A stretch of 64,000 bases of DNA. It comes from Tautonia plasticadhaerens. GTDB lineage: Bacteria; Planctomycetota; Planctomycetia; Isosphaerales; Isosphaeraceae. Location of the stretch: contig NZ_CP036426.1 of assembly GCF_007752535.1 (NCBI RefSeq), positions 6,510,001-6,574,000 on the forward strand. Direction: 5' to 3'. A model generated the notes under the pieces. The model had not been told where the DNA came from. It did not search any database and saw only the letters and a list, made by a program, of their open reading frames with translations. The position numbers and the translations under genes were made by a program. Shown here piece after piece: positions 18,622 to 26,623 of the stretch (its first letter is position 1; every line of letters begins with the position of its first letter).

Positions 18622-18774
18622 CTGACGACGGCGCCCTGCCCACCGCCGACGGTCGCACCGACGATCTGGGCCCGCCTGCCGGCCGACCGGCAGCGACAGC
18701 TCCGCGACCTGCTCGGCCAACTCCTCGCCAGGCTCCTGGCGGCCACCCGAAGCGAGGAGGCCGGCCATGAGTGA
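18622..18774 (+). CDS. Small helical protein coupled to the recombinase (start uncertain)
   Basis: This short frame encodes TIWARLPADRQRQLRDLLGQ followed by a second Leu-rich turn, and ends ATRSEEAGHE. Its stop overlaps the recombinase start by 8 bp (ATGAGTGA), a sign of translational coupling. No ATG, GTG or TTG occurs between the preceding in-frame stop and the helix. The CTG at 18622 is a tentative start. Short Leu-rich frames ahead of recombinases of this type may be accessory proteins; this is inference. Confidence 0.45.
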   Translation: MTTAPCPPPTVAPTIWARLPADRQRQLRDLLGQLLARLLAATRSEEAGHE

Positions 18775-20884
18775 CGCAACCCGCTCGCCCAAGCTCCGGC
18801 CCTGGCATCTCGACCGGGCGGCCTTCGTCTACGTCCGCCAATCCACACCCCAGCAGGTGCTCGACCACCGCGAGTCCACCGACCGGCAGTACGCCCTGGC
18901 CGACCGCGCCGTCGCCCTCGGGTGGCCACGGGACCGCGTCACCACGATCGACGACGACCTGGGCAAGAGCGGCCAGTCGATCGAGGGCCGGCCCGGGTTC
19001 CAGCGGCTGCTGGCCGAGGTGGCGCTCGACAACGTCGGGCTGATCCTCGGCCTGGAGATGAGCCGGCTGGCCCGGTCCAACCGCGACTGGCACCAGCTGC
19101 TCGAGCTCTGCGCCCGCTTCCGCGTGCTCCTGGCCGACGCCGACGCCGTCTACGACCCGGCCGACCACAACGACAGGCTCCTGCTGGGCCTGCACGGCAT
19201 GTTGAACGAGGCAGAACTTCATGTCATCAAGGAGCGGATGTGCCAGGGCCGGCTCAACAAGGCCCGCCGGGGCGAGCCGATGGGCTCCCCGCCGCTGGGC
19301 TACGTACGCCTCGCCTCGGGCGAGTGGGCGATCGACCCCGACGAGCAGGTCCAGGCGACCGTGCGGCTGATCTTCGACCGGTTCGACCGCGAGGGTACCC
19401 TGCACGGCCTGCTCCGCTACCTGGTCCACCACGGGGTCCGCATCCCGATCCGACCCCGCCACGGCCCCAACCGCGGCGGGTTGGAGTGGCGGCGGCCGAA
19501 CCGCCCGACGCTGTCGAACGTCCTGCACCACCCGGCCTACGCCGGTGCCTACCGGTTCGGCCACCGGGAGGTCGACCCGCGGCGCAAGCGGCCCGGGCGG
19601 CCCGACACCGGCAAGCTGGTCCGCCGCCCGGAGGAGTGCCTGGTGCTGATCCGCGACCGGCTGCCGGCCTACATCACCTGGGAGCGGTTCTGTGACAACC
19701 AGGAGCGGCTGGAGGCCAACCGGGCCCGCCGGGACCGCCCCGGCGCGCCGCGGCAGGGGGCCTCGCTGCTGGCCGGACTCCTGCGGTGCGGGCGGTGCGG
19801 CCGGCGGATGCTCGTGCGGTACTCGGGGGCGACGGGCCGGTACAGCTACACCTGTGCCCGCGGGGCGGCCGACCACGCCGAGCCGATCTGCCAGAGCCTC
19901 TCCGGGCCGGCGCTCGACGGGCTGGTCGCCGGCCGGGTCCTGGCGGCGGTGGAGCCGGCGGCGCTGGAGGCGAGCTTGGCGGCGGTGGCCGAGGTCGAGC
20001 GCGAGCGGTCCGAGCTGGCCCGGCACTGGCGGCTCCGCCTCGAACGCGCCGGCTGCGAGGCCGACCGCGCGGCCCGGCAGTACCAGGCCTGCGAGCCGGA
20101 GAATCGCCTGGTCGGCCGCGAGTTGGAGCGGCGCTGGGAGGAGGCGTTGAGGGCGCAGCGGCGCCTCGAGGACGAGCACGAGCGGTGGCGGGGGTCGGCC
20201 CCCGGTCGGCTCTCACCGGACGACGAGCGGACGATCCGGTCGCTGGCCGGCGACTTGCCGGCGGTGTGGCAGGCGACGACGACGACGCCCGCCGAGCGGC
20301 AGCGGATCGCCCGACTCCTGATTGACCACGTGTCCGTCACCGTGGACAAGGCGAGCGAGCGGGTCGATGTGACGCTCCACTGGTCCGGCGGCATGACCGA
20401 GTCGCACGCCATGTCCCGGCCGGTGAAGCGGTACGACCTCCTGGCCGACTACCCCCGACTGGTCGAGCGACTGCGGGGATGGCGCGCCGAGCGGCTCAGC
20501 CCGGCGGCGATGGCCGAGCGGCTCAACGTCGAGGGGTTCCGTCCCCCGAAGCGGGCCGAGCGGTTCACGCGGGGGATGGTGCAACGGCTGCTCTGGCACC
20601 TGGGGCTGGCCCGCACGCCCTTCGGCAGCCCGGCCGGCCTCGGCCGCGACGAATACCGGCCGTCGTCGCTGGCGCGTCGGCTGGGGGTGTCGCGAGACAC
20701 GGTGCGGCGATGGGTGCGGGTCGGGTGGTTGACGGCGCATCGCGACGCCCAGGGCCACCACGTGATCTGGGCCGACGGGTCCGAGCTGCGGCGGCTGCGC
20801 GAGCTCCGCCGGCTGCCGCGGACGTGGGCGAACAAGGGGCGGCTTGCCGAACTGACCAGACCGAGGCCGCGCCCGGGACGGTAG
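18767..20884 (+). CDS. Large serine recombinase (resolvase/invertase family)
   Basis: 705 residues. The resolvase catalytic domain starts with AAFVYVRQSTPQQV, placing the nucleophile at Ser26, and continues with DDDLGKSGQSIEGRPGFQRL and LEMSRLARSNRDW. A recombinase domain follows (PPLGYVRL, LHHPAYAGAYRFG), then a zinc ribbon (LRCGRCGRRM...YTC) and a coiled region. The C-terminus carries a DNA-binding helix-turn-helix (SSLARRLGVSRDTVRRWVR). It catalyses site-specific strand exchange and is the obvious agent of insertion of this element into the transposase gene. All key motifs are intact, so it is probably active. Confidence 0.93.
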   Translation: MSDATRSPKLRPWHLDRAAFVYVRQSTPQQVLDHRESTDRQYALADRAVALGWPRDRVTTIDDDLGKSGQSIEGRPGFQRLLAEVALDNVGLILGLEMSRLARSNRDWHQLLELCARFRVLLADADAVYDPADHNDRLLLGLHGMLNEAELHVIKERMCQGRLNKARRGEPMGSPPLGYVRLASGEWAIDPDEQVQATVRLIFDRFDREGTLHGLLRYLVHHGVRIPIRPRHGPNRGGLEWRRPNRPTLSNVLHHPAYAGAYRFGHREVDPRRKRPGRPDTGKLVRRPEECLVLIRDRLPAYITWERFCDNQERLEANRARRDRPGAPRQGASLLAGLLRCGRCGRRMLVRYSGATGRYSYTCARGAADHAEPICQSLSGPALDGLVAGRVLAAVEPAALEASLAAVAEVERERSELARHWRLRLERAGCEADRAARQYQACEPENRLVGRELERRWEEALRAQRRLEDEHERWRGSAPGRLSPDDERTIRSLAGDLPAVWQATTTTPAERQRIARLLIDHVSVTVDKASERVDVTLHWSGGMTESHAMSRPVKRYDLLADYPRLVERLRGWRAERLSPAAMAERLNVEGFRPPKRAERFTRGMVQRLLWHLGLARTPFGSPAGLGRDEYRPSSLARRLGVSRDTVRRWVRVGWLTAHRDAQGHHVIWADGSELRRLRELRRLPRTWANKGRLAELTRPRPRPGR

Positions 20885-20890
20885 AGTGAG

Positions 20891-20921
20891 GGCGGCCCGG
20901 CTCAGGGCGAGCCGGGCCGCC
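20891..20921 (+). terminator. Hairpin after the recombinase gene
   Basis: GGCGGCCCGGCTC - AGGGC - GAGCCGGGCCGCC forms a perfect 13-bp stem with a 5-nt loop, 7 bp after the recombinase stop. No T-run follows, as is common in very GC-rich genomes. Confidence 0.65.
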
Positions 20922-20952
20922 CCATCGCGCTCTTGGAGGGCATTATGGCTGG

Positions 20953-21366
20953 AACATCGAGGTCGACATCCGCTCGATCAAGGCGACGATGCAAATGGAC
21001 GTCCTGCGGTGCAAGACGCCCGAGATGGTGCATAGGGAGATCTGGGTACACCTCCTCGCGTACAACCTGCTTCGCACGGTGATGGCGGTGGCCGCCAGCG
21101 AGGCCGGCATCGAGCCGCGCGAGGTGAGCTTCAAGGGGGCCAAGCAGGCGGTGACGGCGTTCGCGCCGAAAATCGAGGCGGCGCGGCCGGCGGATCGGCC
21201 GGCGCTGATCGACGCGCTGCTGGCGGTGGTCGCCTACCACCGGGTGGGCGACCGTCCTGGGAGGTGGGAGCCGCGGGCGCGCAAGCGCCGGCCGAAGCCG
21301 GGCGCCCGCCTCAACCAAACTCGAGCCGTGGCCAAGCTGCCGCCGAATCGCCGGAAATGGTATTAA
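20953..21366 (+). pseudogene. IS4-type transposase, C-terminal half (disrupted)
   Basis: It begins NIEVDIRSIKATM, the YREK motif carrying the catalytic Glu, immediately after the recombinase-element junction. It continues DVLRCKTPEMVHREIWVHLL and AYNLLRTVMAVAA, matching the C-terminus of the intact transposase at 24658-26010. It has no start of its own at the junction and ends KLPPNRRKWY next to the right inverted repeat. Confidence 0.82.
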
Positions 21367-21397
21367 GCTAGTGCCATTCGTCTATGAGACCGGACCA

Positions 21398-22548
21398 CGT
21401 CGTCCCTTGGGATCCTGCTCAGGAAAGGGCCGCGTCAGCCGTGACGAGACGAGGTCGATACCTGGGACTGACTGTCGCGTTACATGCTTCGGTCCGAAAC
21501 GCCGACGCAACCTCGAACGCCGGCCGCCAGGTTCGTGTATCGTGACTCGGACGTGCGATCCGAGGCTGTGGATGCAGGCTATGACTCCTGTCCCCCCATA
21601 CCAGTGGCCAGGTAGCAGGGCTGGATGACCTGCCAGGTTACCGAACCCGAGCTTGGGGACGTCCATCCGTAGGGATGCCCTGTCGCGCGTTCGCTCCTTG
21701 CAGGCGCCCGGTGGTACTCGAGGGCGGCAGTCGAAATAATCACAGTCCCCTTCGCATCCTCGTCACTCCTCCCCGACCCCCGACATCCGACAACCTCGCC
21801 CCGCTTCGCGCAAGTGATTTTTCCGAAGCGAGTTGTGGAAAATTCCCATGTCGGGTGGCCTTTCCTTGCTACCCGACAACCTCCCTGTTCAAGCAGGGAT
21901 CGAGGGGCCTGCCACGAGGTCGCCCGCCCCTTCCCCTGCAAGGGTGTCGGGTTGTCGGATTGCCCGGCCCGACACCTTCAGGATGCGCAAGTCATTGCCC
22001 CATAACAATCTGCGCCCGCCAGTCCCGGGGTTGTCGGGTGTCGGGTGGCCAGAGCTGAGTCAGGTGCGCAGCCCGAGCCTGATCGGCCCGGCAAGCATTG
22101 CAGGTCGGGGCGGGTTTCGCGGCCTTCGGGAGCCGAAGGCCGTCCAGTCGGGCGATATCCGATCGGATAGATGACAACCAGGCAAGTTGTCCGTCCGGGT
22201 TTGTTGATCGTCAGGGAGCGTGGCGTCAGGAGCAGGCGTCAGGCCCTGCTTCACGCCGCAGTGCTCCCTGCTGTCTGCCGGCCTCGTCTCCTCGAACCGA
22301 TGTCTTCCACCTGCACACCGTGATGGATCCGGCGTCGCTCCCGGGCTGCCACAATGTCTCAAATCATCGCATAAGCGAGTCACAACTCGATGCCGCGGCC
22401 CGTCGTCGCGGCCCGTCGCCCCAGGCCCCGATCCCCCGCCACGGCGTGCGGGGTCGGGGCCCTTCGCATTCCCGGCGAGGCCCGGGCGACGGCCGGACCC
22501 TCCCGCCCGAGGGCGGGGGACGACCGTCCTGCATCGAGGTTGCTCACC
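21398..22548. other. Gene-free region rich in GTTGTCGGG palindromes
   Basis: No reading frame here has protein-like composition or a convincing ribosome site. The stretch begins with the right arm of the IS-split palindrome (21388-21397) just outside it. Its middle holds one of four clusters of the GTTGTCGGG/CCCGACAAC motif. Confidence 0.5.
21771..22045. repeat. Dispersed GTTGTCGGG/CCCGACAAC palindrome cluster A
   Basis: CCGACAAC near 21786, TGTCGGG (21849-21855) paired with CCCGACAAC (21872-21880), GGTGTCGGG (21943-21951) paired with CCCGACACC (21968-21976), and GTTGTCGGGTGTCGGG (22030-22045). Pairs are separated by about 16 nt and can form hairpins. Confidence 0.7.
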
Positions 22549-23709
22549 GTGACCGACTCCGCACCGATTGATGATCCCGTCATCGTGGCCTTCTCCGGCT
22601 TCGACGCCCTGACCGAGGTGCTCACCTGGGGCGGCTGGAAGCCCATCGCCGCGGTCGTCCCCGACGACTTGGTCTGCTCGCTCGTCGACGGCCGCGTCGT
22701 CTACCAGCGGCCCCTGGCCCTGCATCGCCGGCCCTACCGCGGCCGCCTGTACCGCATCCGCGCCCAGCAGCTCGACCTGCTCGTCGCCCCGGGCCACCCG
22801 CTCTACGTCCGCACCCGCTACCACGAAAGCCACTCACTGCTCCCTGCCCGCGCCGCCTTCGGTCGCCGCGTCCGCTACCAGAAGGCCGGCCGCTGGGTGG
22901 GCCGTTCGGACGACGCCGTCGTCCTGCCGCCACTTCGTGTCGTCGCCGGCCAGCACGGTCATGGTCAGCGGACGATCCCCGAGCTCCGCCTCCCGATCCG
23001 CCTCTACATGATGCTCCTGGGTGCGTTCATCTCCGAGGGCAACACCTTCGGCGGGCACAACGGCTACGGCATCGACATCCACCAGGTCAAGCCCCACGGT
23101 AAGGCCCGGTTCGAGCGGGACCTGCGGCCGGCTCTCCTCGCGGCCGGCTTCAACTGCTCCTCCGGCTCGACCAACCGCTACCACATCCATTCCAAGCAGC
23201 TCTACGTCCACCTCCGCCCGCTGGGGGTGGCCTCCGAGAAGCACATCCCGCCGGAGATCTTCGCCCACTCCCGCGAGCAGCTCGCCGTGCTCTTCGACTG
23301 GCTGATGTGGGGCGACGGGCACTCCGAGGGCGGCCGCCCGATCAACTACACCTCCACCTCGGCCCGGCTGGTGGACGACGTCCAGCGGCTCTGCCTGCAC
23401 ATCGGCATCGCCGCCAACGCGGTGGTCCACCAGCCGGCCGGGCTGCGGTACGCCAGGGGCGGGCTCTTCGACTGCCGGGAGTGCTACCAGGCGCGGATCG
23501 TCAGCACCAAGACCGAGCCGGAGGCGAACCACGGGCACGTCAAGGAGCAGTCGGCGCAGGAGGAGCGCTGGGAGGACGACTATGACGGCGAGCTACTCGG
23601 GCTGACGGTGCCCGGTCACGTGATCTATGTCCGGCGGGACGGCAAGCCGGTGTGGTGCGGGGACGGCGGCTGGCCCACCGACGCGGGAGGCGTGCCCCCG
23701 CGAGCGTGA
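22549..23709 (+). CDS. Intein-like (Hint) protein with LAGLIDADG-type homing endonuclease domain, probably splicing-inactive
   Basis: The GTG start has GAGGT 8 nt upstream. FDALTEVLTWGGWKPI (residues 18-31) and VAPGHPLYVRTR (79-90) are intein block A- and B-like. LLGAFISEGN (156-165) and LFDWLMWGDGH are the two LAGLIDADG-type motifs. LTVPGHVIYV..DGKPVWCGD near the end resembles intein blocks F and G. The position aligned with the splicing Cys1 is Gly17 and the terminal Asn position appears to be Asp, so splicing is not expected. There is little host-protein sequence on either side. It may be a freed intein acting as an endonuclease, or a relic. Confidence 0.75.
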   Translation: MTDSAPIDDPVIVAFSGFDALTEVLTWGGWKPIAAVVPDDLVCSLVDGRVVYQRPLALHRRPYRGRLYRIRAQQLDLLVAPGHPLYVRTRYHESHSLLPARAAFGRRVRYQKAGRWVGRSDDAVVLPPLRVVAGQHGHGQRTIPELRLPIRLYMMLLGAFISEGNTFGGHNGYGIDIHQVKPHGKARFERDLRPALLAAGFNCSSGSTNRYHIHSKQLYVHLRPLGVASEKHIPPEIFAHSREQLAVLFDWLMWGDGHSEGGRPINYTSTSARLVDDVQRLCLHIGIAANAVVHQPAGLRYARGGLFDCRECYQARIVSTKTEPEANHGHVKEQSAQEERWEDDYDGELLGLTVPGHVIYVRRDGKPVWCGDGGWPTDAGGVPPRA

Positions 23710-24004
23710 GCATCCCGCCGGAAGAGGAGACGCCGGTATCCCCGGTCCGGGTCGGTGGGGAGTCCGACCGGCGATCATGGCCGGTCGGGCCCCACATCCG
23801 GCCCTCAACCCGGTGACATCGGCGTCGGAAGCGTGGCGTTCCGGCAACTTTGAGGGATGACGCCTGGCTCTCGAGTGGACCCATGTATAGATTCGGCCTG
23901 GCGTCGTTCCAGTCGGGCCTCGATCGCCGCGGGAGTTCGGAATCGGTCGTCCGAACCCGGGACCCCGCCGGGCCCGCTCTCCTTGCTGCTGGAGGGCCAC
24001 GACC

Positions 24005-24247
24005 ATGTCACCGTCGGACTTCGACTACCTCCGCTTCGAGCTCTCGTTCATCGACCCCGTGACCGGGGTGCCGCGGCGAGCGACGCTCGCCCTGGCGACG
24101 TCCGAGGCCTGGACGCTGGCCGGAGAGGCCCTGGACCCCGACTTCGCCGTCCAGGACCTGGCGCCGTTCGCCCGGGTGGTCGTGGCCCTCCGCGTCGAGG
24201 GCCTCGTGCCGGACCCCGGCGATGGGCCGGCGAGCATCCGGATGTAG
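24005..24247 (+). CDS. Small hypothetical protein
   Basis: 80 residues from an ATG with GGAGG upstream. The sequence (LRFELSFIDPVTGVPRRATL, FAVQDLAPFARVVVALRVEG) has normal protein composition and a predicted alpha/beta pattern, but no family is recognised. It stands alone between the Hint-like gene and an insertion sequence. Confidence 0.5.
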   Translation: MSPSDFDYLRFELSFIDPVTGVPRRATLALATSEAWTLAGEALDPDFAVQDLAPFARVVVALRVEGLVPDPGDGPASIRM

Positions 24248-24504
24248 TTGACCGCCTCATTCGCTCGTGCACCCAGAGCAGCGCGGGCAGGTTGGACGCG
24301 GCCTCGGCCGATTGGGTTTCGACGCCACGACCGTCGACACGGGGGCACGACTGACGCGGCCGCCTGCAGTTTCACGTCCTTGCCGAATTCGTCTCAAATC
24401 TCGACCTCGGAATCGATGCCGGGACCATCTTGTCATTTTTAAGGCAGCACTTCTTGTAAATGATTGCCTTCCCCGGCAGATCATCCACGCCGGGGTCCTC
24501 CAGC

Positions 24505-24556
24505 TCAGAACGGCGGCTTGAAAGTGGTTCTCCCGGAATGCCATCCAGTTAAGCCC
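24505..24556 (+). repeat. Left 52-bp inverted repeat of IS4-type element
   Basis: Base-for-base complementary to 26004-26055. The identity is perfect, which suggests recent activity of the element. Confidence 0.9.
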
Positions 24557-24657
24557 TATCTCTCGCTATCGCCGGACCTTATCGGTAGTTGCTCGCCCCC
24601 TCCGCGCCGGTCGAGAATGGCACCCGTGTCGCTACGGCTCGCACGGAGGGACCGCCC

Positions 24658-26010
24658 ATGTCCATGCCACTCGCCGAGGCCCTGCGCCTCGTCCGCGACG
24701 ATCTCGCGACGACTCTGGAGCCCGAGTCCTTGCGTCAACTCTGCCGGGACTGTGGCCACCGCTGGCGGGAACGCCTCCTCGGCCCCGTGACGACGATCCA
24801 CCTGTTCGTCCTCCAGATCCTGCACGGCAACACCGCCTGCGCCCACTTGCCTCACCTCGCGGGCATGGCCTTCACCGACTCGGCCTACTGCCAGGCCAGG
24901 GCCCGGCTCCCCCTGGCCGTCCTCCGGGCGCTGCTCCGGCGCCTCGTCGAGGCGTGTCGGCCCCTGACCGACTCGGTCGGGCTCTGGCATGGCCACCGCA
25001 CCTGGCTGGTCGATGGCTCCGGCGTCAGCATGCCCGACACCCCGGAGCTGCAGCGGGCCTTCGGCCAGCCGACCAATCAGGCCGCCGGCTGCGGCTTCCC
25101 GGTCGCCCGCATCCTGGCCCTCTTCCACGCCGGGACCGGGCTCCTCCAGCGTGTCCTGACCGCACCGCTCTGCTCGCACGAGATGTCACGCGTCGCCCGG
25201 CTGCACCCGGAGCTCCAGCCGGGCGACGTCCTGGTCGGCGACCGGGCGTTCGGGACCTTCGCCCACTTGGCCCTGCTCGCCCGCCGGGGGTTGCACGGCG
25301 TCTTCCGGATGAGCGGGCGGCGGGTCGTCGACTTCACGCCGGACCGGCCCCCGCCGCCGCGCTGGAATACGCCGAAGCTGACGGGCCGATCGCGATCGCG
25401 ATGGCTGCGATCGCTCGGGCCGACCGACCAGGTGGTCGAGTGGTACAAGCCCTATGCACCGCCGACCTGGATGACGGCCGAGGAGTACGCCGCGTTGCCC
25501 GTCACGCTCACGGTCCGGGAGACCCGCTATCGGGTCGAGCGGAGCGGGTTCCGGGTGCGGGAGATCACGCTGGTCTCCACCCTGCTCGCCGCCGAGGCGT
25601 ACCCGGCGGAGGAGCTGGCCGGTCTGTATCTCCGGCGATGGCGAGTGGAGACCGATCTGGCACACTTGAAAACGACGCTCGGCATGGATGTATTGCGGTG
25701 CGAGACGGAGTCGGGCGTCCTCAAGGAGCTGGCGGTCTTCGCCATCGTGTACAACCTGGTGCGGCTGGTGATGCTCGAGGCCAGTCGGCGGCAGGGCGTC
25801 CCGGTCGAACGGATCAGCTTCGTGGATGCGCTGCGCTGGCTGTCCTGTGCACCGCCCGGCACGCCGCGGCCGGTTCTGATCGTGAACCCGTACCGCCCGG
25901 GCCGGGTCGAGCCGCGGTGCAAGAAGCGGCGGGCGAAGAAGCATCCTTACATGATCCAGCCCAGGAGCGTCCTGCGCCAACGCCTTCTCGACCAACGAGT
26001 TCCGGCTTAA
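24658..26010 (+). CDS. IS4-type DDE transposase
   Basis: 450 residues from an ATG with GGAGGG 7 nt upstream. Catalytic residues are in place: Asp119 in WLVDGSGVSMPD, Asp195 in VLVGDRAFGT and Glu331 in LRRWRVETDLAHLK (YREK motif). It resembles the disrupted transposase of the element at 17299-21382 throughout (GPVTTI, SMPDTP, DVLRCETESGVLKEL) but is not identical. It excises and inserts the surrounding 1.5-kb element. Confidence 0.93.
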   Translation: MSMPLAEALRLVRDDLATTLEPESLRQLCRDCGHRWRERLLGPVTTIHLFVLQILHGNTACAHLPHLAGMAFTDSAYCQARARLPLAVLRALLRRLVEACRPLTDSVGLWHGHRTWLVDGSGVSMPDTPELQRAFGQPTNQAAGCGFPVARILALFHAGTGLLQRVLTAPLCSHEMSRVARLHPELQPGDVLVGDRAFGTFAHLALLARRGLHGVFRMSGRRVVDFTPDRPPPPRWNTPKLTGRSRSRWLRSLGPTDQVVEWYKPYAPPTWMTAEEYAALPVTLTVRETRYRVERSGFRVREITLVSTLLAAEAYPAEELAGLYLRRWRVETDLAHLKTTLGMDVLRCETESGVLKELAVFAIVYNLVRLVMLEASRRQGVPVERISFVDALRWLSCAPPGTPRPVLIVNPYRPGRVEPRCKKRRAKKHPYMIQPRSVLRQRLLDQRVPA

Positions 26011-26055
26011 CTGGATGGCATTCCGGGAGAACCACTTTCAAGCCGCCGTTCTGAG
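26004..26055 (-). repeat. Right 52-bp inverted repeat of IS4-type element
   Basis: Mirror of 24505-24556. It contains the last codons and the stop of the transposase gene. Confidence 0.9.
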
Positions 26056-26603
26056 AAGAAGGAAGCAACAGAAAGACCTCCGACCAGACCCCTCCCTGGT
26101 TGTCGGGTGTCGGGATTCGCAGCCCGACAACTATGCGAATCGCAAACTTCTATCTGCGAATGGTTTGTGCGGAAGGAGCACTGGTTGTCGGGTGTCGGGT
26201 GACCGTAGAAGACTCCCGAATCCGCCACGGACGGTAGTCGGGACGTGGCGGCCGCCGCACATCGAGCAAGGCGATCTGTTCGCGACGTCATTCTCCCTCG
26301 AGAGAGGCCCTTCCCGGCCCGCCTGCCTCCATTCCTCCCCACGCCCCGCAACCGATCGATTCATCGGAAGGACTGATCAGGATGGTGGCATGACCAAAGT
26401 CACTTCTGACAAAGTGCAGCCAGATACCCAAGTGGATGGTCGAAGCGATTATTGCTCGGTCGCAGAACTTCGGTTGCCGGCCGTACCTCAATCGGTTCGC
26501 CTGATGCTTGCTTTCGGGGGGACCCAATCAGGGTGGAGCCAAGCCTTGCGGATGGCCGCTGCTGGGGCGTCGCTACGCCGCCTCAGCGTTCAGCCGTTCG
26601 ACA
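26056..26603. other. Intergenic region left of the Dpd island
   Basis: About 550 bp between the IS4-type element and dpdD. It holds palindrome cluster B. A short frame from the ATG at 26390 (MTKVTSDKVQPDTQ) runs into the 3' end of dpdD and looks unlikely to be a gene. Confidence 0.45.
26099..26199. repeat. Dispersed GTTGTCGGG/CCCGACAAC palindrome cluster B
   Basis: GTTGTCGGGTGTCGGG starting at 26099 pairs with CCCGACAAC (26123-26131); TGTCGGG-ATTCGCAG-CCCGACA gives a compact hairpin. A second copy, GTTGTCGGGTGTCGGG, lies just downstream at about 26184-26199. This cluster flanks the left side of the Dpd island. Confidence 0.7.
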
Positions 26604-26623
26604 CCTCTCAGCGTCCTGAGAGG
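26604..26623 (-). terminator. Hairpin at the end of the dpdE-D operon
   Basis: CCTCTCAG - CGTC - CTGAGAGG is a perfect 8-bp stem with a 4-nt loop, overlapping the last codons and stop of dpdD, the last gene of the minus-strand operon. No T-run is seen. Confidence 0.4.

Larger units (their letters stand above)
18440..20952 (+). mobile_element. Serine-recombinase element inserted in a transposase gene
   Basis: Removing these 2513 bp restores the transposase frame exactly. Both junctions share TGG (18437-18439 and 20950-20952), a plausible crossover core. The cargo is a small coupled reading frame, a 705-residue serine recombinase and a terminator-like hairpin. There are no inverted repeats at the ends, as expected for site-specific integration by a large serine recombinase. 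The attB site would be the codons for the RRW just before the catalytic Glu of the transposase. Confidence 0.75.
17299..21382 (+). mobile_element. IS4-type insertion sequence, interrupted by a recombinase element
   Basis: Ends are the 18-bp inverted repeats GACGAATGGCACTAGCTT (17299-17316) and its complement (21365-21382). A 5-bp direct repeat TATGA flanks it (17294-17298 and 21383-21387). The two transposase halves, 17483-18439 and 20953-21366, join in frame into a 456-residue DDE transposase when 18440-20952 is removed. The insertion lies in the loop of the third palindrome of the array, a structure-directed target. The stop codon of the transposase lies next to the right inverted repeat. 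Confidence 0.85.
24505..26055 (+). mobile_element. Complete IS4-type insertion sequence with 52-bp inverted repeats
   Basis: Perfect 52-bp inverted repeats bound the 1551-bp element. They begin CTCAGAACGGCGGCTTGAAA on the left and end with its complement on the right. One intact transposase gene lies between them, and its TAA stop lies inside the right repeat. I see no clear target duplication (TCCAG on the left, AAGAA on the right). Confidence 0.88.

Noticed and set aside
21771-22045. CRISPR-like reading of the GTTGTCGGG copies
   Set aside because: Copies are short, in both orientations and irregularly spaced, with no constant spacers and no cas genes.
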